This document shows, in pieces, positions 16,349 through 25,217 of a stretch of 64,000 nucleotides of DNA. The stretch is taken from contig CAJUJY010000007.1 in the NCBI GenBank assembly GCA_910586555.1, positions 1-64,000 of the forward strand, read 5' to 3'. The notes beneath the pieces are model-generated. The model worked only from the letters and a program-made list of their open reading frames with translations, did not search any database and was not told the DNA's origin. Position 1 is the stretch's first letter; each line of letters starts with the position of its first letter. Position numbers and translations under genes: made by a program. The DNA comes from an uncultured Lachnospiraceae bacterium. GTDB lineage: Bacteria; Bacillota; Clostridia; Lachnospirales; Lachnospiraceae.

Positions 16349-18217
16349 ATGGTAAAAAACGTTAAAAAGATTATAAGTTTTTTATGTGGTGCAATATTTT
16401 GCACTGCTATTGCTATAGGTATGCCGCAAATTGCAATGGCAGCAGAAGTAACTATTGATGAAACTAATTTCCCCGATGAATTATTCAGAAATTATGTAAG
16501 TAGTAACTTTGATAAAAATAAAGATAATTTACTATCAGCAGAAGAAATTGTAAATGTAAAATCAATACATTTTAGTGGTGCAACAAATGCAATAACTGGT
16601 ATAAAAAATCTTAAAGGAATAGAATATTTTACGGCTTTGACAAAATTGGATTGTGGCTTCAGCCAATTGGCAGCCCTAGACTTAAGCAAGAATACAGCTT
16701 TGACAACACTGTATTGTGGCCACAACCAACTGGCAGCCCTGGACTTAAGTAATAATACAGTTTTAACAACATTGCATTGTGACGACAACCAACTGGCAGC
16801 CCTGGATTTAAGCAAGAATATTGCTTTGACAGACTTGCATTGTGGCCGCAACAAGCTGGCGGCCTTGAACATAAGTAAGAATACGGCTTTGGAAATATTG
16901 GATTGTCCCTCTAACCAGATGACAGCCCTGGACTTAAGCAAGAATACGGCTTTGGCAGCATTGTATTGTTCCTCTAACCAGATGACAGCCCTGGACTTAA
17001 GCAAGAATACAGCCTTGACAACATTGTATTGTGACCACAACCAGATGGCAGCTTTAGATGTAAGCAATAATACAGCTTTGAAAGTATTAGATTGTAGCGG
17101 CAACCAAATAGCAGTCTTAAACGTAATCAAGAATACGAATTTAAAAATATTGTATTGTCCCTCTAACCAGATAACAGACCTGGATTTAAGCAATAATACA
17201 GCTTTAACAGACTTATATTGTTTCTACAACAAACTGGCAGAATTAAAACTAAATAGCCAGACATATGATAAGTTGTTATTATATAAAGGATATTTACATG
17301 GTGATGTAATTTTATCTGGTTTGCAGAATATAACAGAAACAGCAACAAATAATTCTAATACCGTATCGTTACTTAAAGTAACTGATATTACAAAACCAGC
17401 TATATACAAGGTAGAGGGCAAAGATTTTACGATTATGTATGTGAATGATGTAATAATGCCAAGTCCAAGCACTTCTCCATCATCAAAGCCAGGTGTGTTA
17501 CCATCTGATATACATATATTTAATGATTATACTTATACTACCCCTGTGTCAAGTCCAGCAGTTATATATGGTAATGGCATAAATAAAAAGATAAATAACA
17601 AAACCTTAACTGTTTATACAGATATCCTTGCATCATACAAATATACGCCAAATAGCAATGGTACAGTAAAATCTGCTGCTGGCAAGGTAATTGTAGCAGT
17701 TACTAAAACTAATGTAAAACCAGAATTAAACTCCAGGAATAAGGTTACAGATACTTCTGCATCTAAGATAGCAAAGGCAAAAATCAAGAATGGGCAAATA
17801 ACAGTAACAGCAGTTGGCAAAGAAGGGAGTCTTGTCTATCTATGGGTAATAGATACTGGAGGTAAAGGTATTTCTACATATTATCCTATAGAAGTAAAAT
17901 TAGCACCTAAGAAACTGGAAGTACAGGGTACAACAGGAACTAAGCTAACAAATACTAAGCTTGAGAATGGTAAACCCCTTGATGTACATATAACAGGACT
18001 TGCAGGTTCAGTAAAAACAGAGGATTGTACATATACACCAGTAATCGAATCCAAGTACCAGCCATATGTCCAGATTACTCCACAAGGTAGTGCTGGCCAG
18101 GATTTTAGAATTACGGCAACTGGCTTGAAAAAGGATAAAGATACTAATGTAAAAATTACATTTACCTGTGACCAGAACAGCAAGAAAGTTAAATTTCCTT
18201 TGACCATTACTAAATAA
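16349..18217 (+). CDS. Secreted leucine-rich-repeat protein with conserved C-terminal module
   Basis: 622 residues. Signal peptide 1-32 (cleavage near AMAAE). Next comes a small domain with an EF-hand-like DKNKDNLLSAEE (about 51-62), then about ten 21-residue leucine-rich repeats of the form LxALDLSKNTALTTLYCxxNQ (about 95-300), known from Lachnospiraceae surface proteins. A Pro/Ser linker follows near residue 375. The last 215 or so residues form a beta-rich domain that is clearly homologous to the C-terminus of the protein at 56593-58374 (NDYxYTxPVxxxPxxIYGNGINKKI and KIAKAKIKNGQITVTAxGKE). There is no LPXTG motif or S-layer domain, so that module is a candidate for surface retention. AAGGAG before ATG 16349. 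Confidence 0.85.
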   Translation: MVKNVKKIISFLCGAIFCTAIAIGMPQIAMAAEVTIDETNFPDELFRNYVSSNFDKNKDNLLSAEEIVNVKSIHFSGATNAITGIKNLKGIEYFTALTKLDCGFSQLAALDLSKNTALTTLYCGHNQLAALDLSNNTVLTTLHCDDNQLAALDLSKNIALTDLHCGRNKLAALNISKNTALEILDCPSNQMTALDLSKNTALAALYCSSNQMTALDLSKNTALTTLYCDHNQMAALDVSNNTALKVLDCSGNQIAVLNVIKNTNLKILYCPSNQITDLDLSNNTALTDLYCFYNKLAELKLNSQTYDKLLLYKGYLHGDVILSGLQNITETATNNSNTVSLLKVTDITKPAIYKVEGKDFTIMYVNDVIMPSPSTSPSSKPGVLPSDIHIFNDYTYTTPVSSPAVIYGNGINKKINNKTLTVYTDILASYKYTPNSNGTVKSAAGKVIVAVTKTNVKPELNSRNKVTDTSASKIAKAKIKNGQITVTAVGKEGSLVYLWVIDTGGKGISTYYPIEVKLAPKKLEVQGTTGTKLTNTKLENGKPLDVHITGLAGSVKTEDCTYTPVIESKYQPYVQITPQGSAGQDFRITATGLKKDKDTNVKITFTCDQNSKKVKFPLTITK

Positions 18218-18252
18218 TTCTGACCCAACCACAATTTAAATAAATTAATAAT

Positions 18253-18296
18253 AAAAAGAGATACATTTATCTTTAACAGAAAATGTATCTCTTTTT
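18253..18296. terminator. Bidirectional terminator
   Basis: 16-bp perfect stem AAAAAGAGATACATTT / AAATGTATCTCTTTTT with a 12-nt loop, between the convergent leucine-rich-repeat and polyferredoxin genes. Confidence 0.9.
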
Positions 18297-18344
18297 ATTA
18301 TTAATTCCTGTATATTATTTGTCCTGTTATTTTCTGCTGCCATA

Positions 18345-19217
18345 TTAGATATCCGGATTTTTTTTAACTTCTTTTTTATTATATGTCTTGAACCCAAGAT
18401 ATAGCGCATTTTTAGGACATGCCTGTACACATTCCCCACACCGTATACATTCCGCAGACCCTGGTTTTTCTACAGGATTTACATCCATTTTACAGACTGC
18501 TTTGCATTTTCCACAGCTTACACATTTATCTTTGTCTGTTTCAATATGGTAAATGCTTATATTATTCATTATGCCATAAATAGCACCAAGCGGACAGAGT
18601 GTTTTACAGAAGAAACGGTATATAAAAATACAGCCTGCAATTACTGCAATTAATATAAACATTTTTAATGAAAAAAGCTTTCCTATTGTCTGCCTTAATT
18701 CCTGGTGTGAAGAAAGAAGCGGCAGTCCGCCAGTAAGTGTACCTGCCGGGCATATAAACTGGCAGAAAGTGGGTTTGCCCATTCCCATAAAGTTGGTAAC
18801 AGCTACAGGAAGTATAAGTACAAACACTACAAGCATTATGTATTTTAAATACAAAAATCCTTTCCAAAGCTTTAACTTTGGTACAGGAATTTTATGCAAA
18901 AGCTCCTGGAACAGCCCGAAAGGACAGAACCAGCCACATATACCCCTGCCAAAAAGCACACCAAAGGCAAGTAAAAGCCCTGTTACATAAAAACTGAAAT
19001 TAAACTCCATTGAACCATTTACTGCCTGTAACGCCCCTATAGGGCATGAAAGGCTTGCAGCCGGACATGAATAACAATTAAGCCCTGGATTGCAGAAGTT
19101 TTTCCATTTGCCCTGGTAAATCCTGCCTCCTTTAAAATTTAAAAGATGTGCATTTGAAAACCCAAAAGCAACTGCCTGGAATATTTTTCTTTTTACAGCT
19201 TGTTGTATTTTTAACAT
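18345..19217 (-). CDS. NapH-like polyferredoxin membrane protein
   Basis: 290 residues. Several transmembrane helices (about 65-85, 105-125, 170-190 and others) carry cytoplasmic Cys clusters of the NapH/YccM type (CSCPAASLSCP and CGWFCPFG near the N-terminal half, then FCQFICPAG and CKTLCPLGA). Two C-terminal [4Fe-4S] ferredoxin motifs follow: CVSCGKCKAVCKMDVNP and CIRCGECVQACP. It would pass electrons between cytoplasmic donors and membrane or extracytoplasmic acceptors. It is the last gene of a minus-strand operon, starting 3 nt after the CXXC peptide gene ends. With a TlpA-like lipoprotein upstream it suggests a membrane electron conduit feeding thiol-disulfide chemistry outside the cell. 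Confidence 0.9.
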   Translation of the reverse strand: MLKIQQAVKRKIFQAVAFGFSNAHLLNFKGGRIYQGKWKNFCNPGLNCYSCPAASLSCPIGALQAVNGSMEFNFSFYVTGLLLAFGVLFGRGICGWFCPFGLFQELLHKIPVPKLKLWKGFLYLKYIMLVVFVLILPVAVTNFMGMGKPTFCQFICPAGTLTGGLPLLSSHQELRQTIGKLFSLKMFILIAVIAGCIFIYRFFCKTLCPLGAIYGIMNNISIYHIETDKDKCVSCGKCKAVCKMDVNPVEKPGSAECIRCGECVQACPKNALYLGFKTYNKKEVKKNPDI

Positions 19218-19220
19218 AAA

Positions 19221-19367
19221 TCACCCTAACCCTATACACTCTAAACATATATTTACAGCTTTATTTAATACTACAGAAGTTTCACCCCTTGTTATACCAT
19301 AAAATATAAATGCAAAAGAAGCAGCCACAACTGCTGCCCTTACTATATTTTTTTTGTTATTCTGCAT
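19221..19367 (-). CDS. 48-residue CXXC-motif membrane peptide (CD1871A-like)
   Basis: ATG 19367 to TGA 19221 encodes one transmembrane helix (about 8-24) and a C-terminal CLECIGLG, so a CXXC motif next to the membrane. This matches what I know as the CD1871A family of CXXC-motif proteins, which occur between TlpA-like and 4Fe-4S membrane proteins in Clostridia. It overlaps the end of the TlpA gene by 11 nt and ends 3 nt before the polyferredoxin gene, so translational coupling is likely. The CXXC pair could relay electrons from the polyferredoxin to the thioredoxin-like lipoprotein (inference). Confidence 0.85.
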   Translation of the reverse strand: MQNNKKNIVRAAVVAASFAFIFYGITRGETSVVLNKAVNICLECIGLG

Positions 19368-19959
19368 TAATGTAATCCTCCACAAACTCCTTATAAGCTG
19401 CTACATTAGCACCAACAACCGCCTTACCTGTAATATTACCGTTTTTATCTATAAATATTGTTGTTGGTACTCCTGTAACCCCTGAAAGCAGATTGTCTAA
19501 TCCCTCTTTTGGTATTAAATTTGTAAAATCTGCCCCTGCCTTTTCCATAATTTCCTTTGCTTTATCTTTATGTTCCTGGTCATCTTCTCCTTCAATATCA
19601 CAGACAAGCCCTATAATCTGTACATTGGAAGGCATAGATTCTGACCATTCTGCAAGTTCTGGCATTTCTCCAATACAAGGGCCACAAAAAGTACCCCATA
19701 TATTGACAACTGTTAAATCTTTTTCACTAAAGATACTGTCTGTTACAGTATTCCCTTCTAAGTCCTTTGTTGTAAATGAAGATATTTTATTTTTATCTGT
19801 TTTATTATCCCCTGTTTTTGAAGTTTCCCCATTATCCTTTTTATCTTCTGCCTGTTCTTTATTATTATTGGCCGTATCTGTCCTGGACGTACAGCCACAA
19901 ATAAATAGTGCTATTATTAATATACTGCATTTTTTTATTAAACTTTTTTTAATTAACAT
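19357..19959 (-). CDS. TlpA-like thioredoxin-fold lipoprotein
   Basis: 200 residues. Lipoprotein signal with lipobox FICGC (Cys22), then a Lys/Asp/Asn-rich linker (about 25-60) and a thioredoxin/TlpA domain with active site WGTFCGPC (about 88-95) and the cis-Pro loop GVTGVPTTIFID (about 162-173). It should act outside the membrane as a thiol-disulfide reductase. It overlaps the histidine kinase gene upstream by 11 nt and the CXXC peptide gene downstream by 11 nt. The overlapping layout makes a single transcript with the two-component system very likely. Confidence 0.9.
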   Translation of the reverse strand: MLIKKSLIKKCSILIIALFICGCTSRTDTANNNKEQAEDKKDNGETSKTGDNKTDKNKISSFTTKDLEGNTVTDSIFSEKDLTVVNIWGTFCGPCIGEMPELAEWSESMPSNVQIIGLVCDIEGEDDQEHKDKAKEIMEKAGADFTNLIPKEGLDNLLSGVTGVPTTIFIDKNGNITGKAVVGANVAAYKEFVEDYINAE

Positions 19960-21076
19960 AATTAACCTCTTTATTTTTATTCTTTTCTTGTTTTTTCCCT
20001 ATATTAATTATAAATCTGATCTTTTCATTTTCACTTTCACATTTTATGCTCCATTTATGCAGTTCTGTTATTTCTTTCACAATAGCAAGCCCAAGTCCTG
20101 CCCCGCCTGTTTCTGTAGAACGCGAATTATCTATCCTGAAGAACCTGTCAAATATACAGGCAATTTTTTCTTCTGGAATTGTCTTTCCACAGTTTTCAAC
20201 AATAAATTTAACCCCGTCTTCTGCATTTTCTGTTAATAAAACTTTTATTTCTGTATCTGGATAACTATAATTAAAAACATTACGGAAAAGGTTATCAAAT
20301 ACACGTTCTATCTTTTCAGTATCACATGTAACCATAATATCTGGTGCAAGTTCTGTACTGTATGACAGCCCTTTTTTATCAAAAACCGGCTTAAATTCAT
20401 ATAAAAGCTGTTCTATCATTACTGTAAGGTTTACTGTTGAATACTCTAATGCCATCTGTGTAAAGTTATATCTGGCAACCTCAAAAAATTCATTAATTAA
20501 ATCTTCCAGCCGTTCTGCCTTTCTCATAGCAACACCAAGATACTTTTTACGTATATCTGCTGGCAGTAAATCTTCATCTTTTACAAGGGTAATATAGCCT
20601 ATTACAGATGTAAGTGGTGTTTTTAAATCATGCGCCATATATACAATCATATCATTCTTGCGCTGCACTGCTTCATCTGCTTCTTTTCTGCTTTTACGCA
20701 CATTTGACATAATAAAATTAAGCTGGTTTTCCATTTCTTTTAACTGTGGGGGCAGTTTGGCAGTTTCTATGCTGCCTGAATAAAGACGGCCTGTTTCCTG
20801 TGTTATTATTCCAAGCATTGAAGCAATCGAGAAAAAATGTATACATGCGATAATTACAGCACCAAAACACACTACAAATAAAAAAACTGACATAAAATTT
20901 TCATGTAAGAAATGTATTAACGGGTATACAGGCTGTTCACTATACCATATTCTTGAATTACAGTAAAACCAGCCTGTTTCTGCCATTACTACAACAAAAA
21001 ATATATAAATAAGCATATGGAACAAAAAACGCTTTACAAATGCCCTTGATACTTCATGCTGTACCCTTTTATCCAT
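19949..21076 (-). CDS. VanS-like sensor histidine kinase
   Basis: 375 residues. Two transmembrane helices (about 14-34 and 57-77) enclose only a short loop of about 22 residues, so the signal is probably sensed at or in the membrane. The H-box YMAHDLKTPLTSVIGYI carries the phospho-acceptor His (about 147), with an N-box at LFRNVFNYSYPDTEI and G-box DRFFRIDNSRSTETGGAGLGLAIVKEI cut by normal spacing. The closest remembered relatives are VanS-type kinases, but no van genes are here. It overlaps the TlpA gene downstream and starts within a few bases of the response-regulator stop. The co-transcribed redox genes suggest it senses a redox or thiol-related envelope signal (inference). Confidence 0.9.
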   Translation of the reverse strand: MDKRVQHEVSRAFVKRFLFHMLIYIFFVVVMAETGWFYCNSRIWYSEQPVYPLIHFLHENFMSVFLFVVCFGAVIIACIHFFSIASMLGIITQETGRLYSGSIETAKLPPQLKEMENQLNFIMSNVRKSRKEADEAVQRKNDMIVYMAHDLKTPLTSVIGYITLVKDEDLLPADIRKKYLGVAMRKAERLEDLINEFFEVARYNFTQMALEYSTVNLTVMIEQLLYEFKPVFDKKGLSYSTELAPDIMVTCDTEKIERVFDNLFRNVFNYSYPDTEIKVLLTENAEDGVKFIVENCGKTIPEEKIACIFDRFFRIDNSRSTETGGAGLGLAIVKEITELHKWSIKCESENEKIRFIINIGKKQEKNKNKEVNYVN

Positions 21077-21077
21077 T

Positions 21078-21785
21078 TTACTCCTCCATGCGGTAGCCTA
21101 CTCCCCATACAGTTTTAATAAATTTAGGTTTTCTTGCATTCTCATGCAGCTTTTCCCTGATTTTAGCAATATGTGCAAATACTGTATTATTATTCCCCAG
21201 GTACTTTTCACCCCACACCTGTTCAAATAATTCCTCAGATGTGACAGCCTGGTTAATATGCTGGCAAAGATAAAGCACAATGGAAAATTCCATAGGTGTA
21301 AGTTCAATATTTTCACCATAAAGCACTACTTTATGCCTTTCAGGAAACACTTCAAGCCCGCGTATATTATAGTATTCTTCTTTTGGGACTGATGTATTAT
21401 AAGTACCTGCACGCCTTAACTGTGCTTTTATCCTTGCAACCACTTCAAGCGGATGGAAGGGTTTTGTTATATAGTCATCTGCACCTAAAGTAATACCATG
21501 TATTTTGTCTGTTTCTTCTATTTTTGCAGTAAGCATTATTACAGGAAAAAACCATTTCTTCCTTATCTCCCGGAGAAGCGTAAAACCATCAGTTCCTGGA
21601 AGCATTACATCAAGTACTAAAAGGTCTGTCTTATGGTTTTCTATATACTCTAAAACTCCTTCTGATGATGTAAAAGAAACCACTTCAAATCCTTCATTCC
21701 CAAGATAAAGATTTAATAAATCAAGAATTTCCTTTTCATCTTCTACAATTATTATTTTTTTGTCTGATATACCCTGCTGTTTCAT
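21078..21785 (-). CDS. OmpR/VanR-like response regulator
   Basis: 235 residues: receiver domain (acidic VEDEKE near residue 15, phospho-acceptor Asp in LLVLDVMLPG about residue 58, Lys in TKPF about 108) and a C-terminal winged helix (about 135-235, ending KFIKTVWGVGYRMEE). Start set at ATG 21785, with GGGGGA 7 nt upstream; the longer ORF reading upstream lacks an SD. First gene of the five-gene redox operon, so it probably autoregulates and controls the TlpA, CXXC and polyferredoxin genes. Confidence 0.93.
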   Translation of the reverse strand: MKQQGISDKKIIIVEDEKEILDLLNLYLGNEGFEVVSFTSSEGVLEYIENHKTDLLVLDVMLPGTDGFTLLREIRKKWFFPVIMLTAKIEETDKIHGITLGADDYITKPFHPLEVVARIKAQLRRAGTYNTSVPKEEYYNIRGLEVFPERHKVVLYGENIELTPMEFSIVLYLCQHINQAVTSEELFEQVWGEKYLGNNNTVFAHIAKIREKLHENARKPKFIKTVWGVGYRMEE

Positions 21786-21888
21786 ATAAATCCCCCATGC
21801 CGTACAATAAAGACAGTAAATATACGGCAGCCATGCAGTATATTTACTGTCCTTCTTCTGTCTGTTACAACCTGCTTGCAAAATAACC

Positions 21889-21935
21889 TTGTTAAATTGC
21901 CACTTTTAAAAGGCTGGCTTAATAAGGCCAGACTT
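21889..21935. repeat. Partial copy of dispersed intergenic repeat (element D)
   Basis: CCTTGTTAA ... CTTTTAAAAGGCTGGCTTAATAAGGCC. The tail matches those of elements B (54 kb) and C (62.9 kb), and the two ends can pair with one G-U. The rest of the gap 21786-22071 is AT-rich and shows nothing else. Confidence 0.45.
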
Positions 21936-22071
21936 TTATATTGTTTCCATTAATTACCTGTTTATAAAATTATACCAGCATGTCCATATTAAATCTACAT
22001 AAATTTTTCTTAAGATATTTTTTTATTAAATTATTATAAACTTTATTAATATTTTATTAAATAATTTCTAT

Positions 22072-22392
22072 TTATTTAACAAAATTTTTTAATTTCAAAG
22101 CCTGTTCAATGCTTCCTTCTACCTTTAAGCGTCCAAGTGTAAATGCCATTACAGGATCTGTTTTCCCTGAAATAATATTAAACAATGTATCTGCCTTGCA
22201 TATAAATATTGCATCCCTGTCGTAATATTCATATGGTTCAATATTTAACTTGCCATCTTTTACTTCAACATAGAAACTCCCTGAACCCTCACCAGTTATA
22301 TTAAACTGGTAGGCAAGATGTTCTGTTACATGGCTGGCATCAGTATCCTTAAACATATCCTTTACCTTTTTAAAAACTTCATCAAATGTCAT
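22072..22392 (-). CDS. SCP2 sterol-carrier-fold protein
   Basis: 106 residues matching the SCP2 domain: a helical start (FDEVFKKVKDMF), a strand pair with GEGSGSFYVEVKDGKLNIEPY, ADTLFNIISGKTDPVMAFTLGRLKVEGSIEQALKLKNFV in family order. SCP2 proteins bind hydrophobic ligands in a lipid pocket; the ligand in bacteria is usually unknown. A single small cytoplasmic protein, with GGAGGG before the ATG. The gap between it and the tRNA has no other gene. Confidence 0.85.
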   Translation of the reverse strand: MTFDEVFKKVKDMFKDTDASHVTEHLAYQFNITGEGSGSFYVEVKDGKLNIEPYEYYDRDAIFICKADTLFNIISGKTDPVMAFTLGRLKVEGSIEQALKLKNFVK

Positions 22393-22553
22393 AAAATCCC
22401 TCCATTTCTATATATTTTTATTATTACAGACTGCCAGAAAACATGGCAGACAGCCAATACACAGAATCCATTATAGTTTATTATTATAATCAAATCAATG
22501 GTTTTTTAATATAATATAGCCGTTTTACAAAAAAACTGCCATTTAATACAAAA

Positions 22554-22580
22554 TCCCTGGAACTTTTAAAGCCCCAGGGA
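22554..22580 (-). terminator. Terminator downstream of tRNA-Thr
   Basis: Read on the minus strand: TCCCTGG / CCAGGGA stem with a 13-nt loop, then ATTTTG. It follows the tRNA by 18 nt. Confidence 0.7.
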
Positions 22581-22598
22581 ATAGATCTGTTTTTATAA

Positions 22599-22670
22599 GC
22601 TGGAAGTGGGACTTGAACCCATGACCCCTTCATTACGAGTGAAGTGCTCTGCCAACTGAGCTATTCCAGC
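22599..22670 (-). tRNA. tRNA-Thr (anticodon CGU)
   Basis: 72-nt cloverleaf on the minus strand. Acceptor arms GCTGGAA / TTCCAGC, anticodon arm CTTCA-CTCGTAA-TGAAG with anticodon CGT (reads ACG), and T-loop GGTTCAAGT. CCA is not encoded. Confidence 0.95.
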
Positions 22671-22749
22671 AGGAAATTACAACAATAATGCCTAAAAACA
22701 GGATTACTTACTATACTGCGTTAAAGTATATAGCATAATAAATATTTTG

Positions 22750-23565
22750 TCAAGAAACCATAATGTACTTACCACAACAGTTTTTAATACTTCTGGTTTC
22801 TTCATCTGTAAGCTTCCGGCATTGCCCAGGTGCAAGTTTTTCATCAAGCAGCAGTGTGCCCATGCGTATCCGTTTTAAGTACAAGACCTGGCTTCCTGCT
22901 GCTTTTACCATCCTTTTAACCTGGTGGTACCTGCCTTCATGCAGTACAAGTTCCATTGATGTAAATATGTCATCACTAATTTTTCTGGCATCATGGCTTT
23001 TTGCTATAATACCCTGTTCATATTCCCCAAGTTCCTTGAACTGGCAGGCTTTTATATTTTCTATACGTGCTGGAAGTGTTTGTGTATCATCTCCTATATC
23101 TATTCCCTCTTCAAGCTGCTTTATGGCTTCTTCTGTAATAATGCCATCTGCAATAAGGTAATATGCTTTCTCTACATGCTTTACAGGTGAAAGCAGCATA
23201 TGCGCAAGGTTTCCGTCATTAGTTAATAATAACAGTCCTTCTGTATCTATATCAAGTCTTCCAACAGGAAAAACACCATTTTTTATATTATCCATATTTT
23301 TCTTTAATAAATCTATAACTGTTTTCTGGCTGTTATCCTTAGTTGCTGATATATATCCAGCCGGTTTATACATCATATAATATACATATTTGCTATATAA
23401 AACTTCTTCACCTCCAACACATATTATATCTGATAATTCATCAATTTTTAATTCTGGTTTTGTAATGGCTGTCCCATTAACTGTTACAAGCCCTGAACGT
23501 ATTGTTTTCTTAACTTCGCTCCTTGTTCCATATAACATTTCTGAAAGAAATTTATCCAGGCGCAT
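22750..23565 (-). CDS. 16S rRNA pseudouridine synthase (RsuA/RluB family)
   Basis: About 271 residues: N-terminal S4 RNA-binding domain (MRLDKFLSEM ... SGLVTVNG), then the pseudouridine synthase domain with the catalytic Asp in VGRLDIDTEGLLLLTNDG (about 102-119) and C-terminal HEGRYHQVKRMV. The family isomerises uridine in ribosomal RNA, classically U516 of 16S for RsuA; RluB acts on 23S, and I cannot separate the two with certainty. I prefer ATG 23565 (GGTGGG 4 nt upstream) over an in-frame ATG four codons earlier. Standalone gene between glgA and the tRNA. Confidence 0.88.
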   Translation of the reverse strand: MRLDKFLSEMLYGTRSEVKKTIRSGLVTVNGTAITKPELKIDELSDIICVGGEEVLYSKYVYYMMYKPAGYISATKDNSQKTVIDLLKKNMDNIKNGVFPVGRLDIDTEGLLLLTNDGNLAHMLLSPVKHVEKAYYLIADGIITEEAIKQLEEGIDIGDDTQTLPARIENIKACQFKELGEYEQGIIAKSHDARKISDDIFTSMELVLHEGRYHQVKRMVKAAGSQVLYLKRIRMGTLLLDEKLAPGQCRKLTDEETRSIKNCCGKYIMVS

Positions 23566-23638
23566 AAAGCCCACCATGCCTTTCCAGTGCCCGCAGGCAC
23601 AAATTCCAGTCTTTTATATCCTTATTACTATAAAGTAA

Positions 23639-23675
23639 AAAAGCCATGCAGTTTTTTTATACCGCATGGCTTTAA
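23639..23675 (-). terminator. glgA terminator
   Basis: Minus strand: AAGCCATGC / GCATGGCTT stem followed by a T run, 18 nt past the glgA stop. Confidence 0.85.
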
Positions 23676-23692
23676 CAACAAAACAGCTAGTC

Positions 23693-25129
23693 TTATAAAC
23701 TTCTGTATAAATCTGCATACTTTTTAGCTGAATTATTCCATGAGAAGTCTACAGCCATTGCCCTGTCTATCATTTTATTCCATTCACGTTTCCTGTTATA
23801 ATAAACATCTTTCGCATAGTTTATAGTATTAAGCATTTCATGTGCATTATAATTAGCAAATGAAAAACCTGTTCCTGTTCCTTCGTATTCATTATATGGT
23901 TCTACTGTATCTTTAAGCCCGCCTGTTTCCCTTACAATAGGGATTGTACCATACCTAAGGCTCATAAGCTGGCTTAACCCGCACGGTTCAAAAAGTGATG
24001 GCATAAGGAACGCATCACATGCTGCATATATCTTATGTGAACGCTCATTAGAATAATAAATATTTGCAGATACCCTGTCATGGTATTTCCATTCAAAGTG
24101 CCTGAACAGGTGTTCATATTTTTCCTCACCTGTGCCAAGTACTACAAGCTGTACATCTTCAGCACATATTTCTTCTATAACATAATCAACAAGATCAAGA
24201 CCCTTCTGGTCAGTAAGCCTTGATACAATGCCTATCATAAACTTCCTGTCGTCCTGTGCAAGGCCAAGTTCCTTCTGTAAGCCTCTCTTATTTTTAACTT
24301 TTTCCCTGCGGAAATTCTTCGCATTATAATTAGTATAGATAAGATTATCAGTTTCAGGGTTCCATTCATTATAATCCAGGCCGTTTACAATTCCTGTAAG
24401 GCAGTTGCTGCGGGCACGCATAAGGCCGTCAAGTTTCTCACCATAGAATGGCATCTTAATTTCTTCTGCATATGAGTCACTCACCGTAGTTACCCTGTCT
24501 GCAAAAACTATGCCGCCCTTAAGGTAGTTTGCATCGCCATATGCTTCAAGCTTATCTGCTGTAAAGAATGACTGGTTAAGGCCAGTGATATCTTTAACCT
24601 TTTTCAAATTCCATATTCCCTGGAATTTAAGGTTATGTATTGTCATAATTGTTTTAATGCCATGGTAAAAATCATTTTCCATAAACATATCATGCAGATA
24701 TACAGGTATAAGACCAGTCTGCCAGTCATGGCAATGTATTATATCTGGCCTGAAATTCAGGCTTGGCAGTGCAGATAATGAAGCCTTGCAGAAAAATGCA
24801 AACTTTTCGATATCCTCATGGATATAACCATACGGCTTATCCCCTGCAAAATAAAATTCATTGTCAACAAAATAAAAAATAATGCCTTCATATTCCATTT
24901 CAAGAATCCCTACATATTGCTTACGCCATGCAAGGTCAATATAAAAATGTGTGTTGTACTGCATTTTCTGTTTCCATTCATCTGGAATACAGGCATACTT
25001 TGGAATCATAACTCTTACATCAAACTCTTTTTTATCAAAATATTTGGGTAAAGAGCCTGCAACATCAGCGAGTCCTCCTGTTTTAATAAATGGGACACTT
25101 TCCGATGCCACAAATAATACGTTTTTCAT
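23693..25129 (-). CDS. glgA: Glycogen synthase (ADP-glucose type)
   Basis: Transfers glucose from ADP-glucose to growing glycogen. GT5 family, GT-B fold: the N-terminal substrate loop KTGGLADVAGSLPK (about 16-29), HCHDWQTGL (about 136-144), and the C-terminal EPCGLSQLMSLRYGTIPIVRETGGL catalytic/ADP-binding region (about 379-403). 478 residues is the family norm. The ATG at 25129 with AGGAGG upstream is preferred to the TTG just before it. Other glg genes are not in the window. Confidence 0.95.
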   Translation of the reverse strand: MKNVLFVASESVPFIKTGGLADVAGSLPKYFDKKEFDVRVMIPKYACIPDEWKQKMQYNTHFYIDLAWRKQYVGILEMEYEGIIFYFVDNEFYFAGDKPYGYIHEDIEKFAFFCKASLSALPSLNFRPDIIHCHDWQTGLIPVYLHDMFMENDFYHGIKTIMTIHNLKFQGIWNLKKVKDITGLNQSFFTADKLEAYGDANYLKGGIVFADRVTTVSDSYAEEIKMPFYGEKLDGLMRARSNCLTGIVNGLDYNEWNPETDNLIYTNYNAKNFRREKVKNKRGLQKELGLAQDDRKFMIGIVSRLTDQKGLDLVDYVIEEICAEDVQLVVLGTGEEKYEHLFRHFEWKYHDRVSANIYYSNERSHKIYAACDAFLMPSLFEPCGLSQLMSLRYGTIPIVRETGGLKDTVEPYNEYEGTGTGFSFANYNAHEMLNTINYAKDVYYNRKREWNKMIDRAMAVDFSWNNSAKKYADLYRSL

Positions 25130-25217
25130 CAAAAATACCTCCTTTTATTCAGGTCATGCTTCTATTATACTCCAAATATCTGATACTGAAAAGACTTTTT
25201 TATTTATTTTAACTTTA

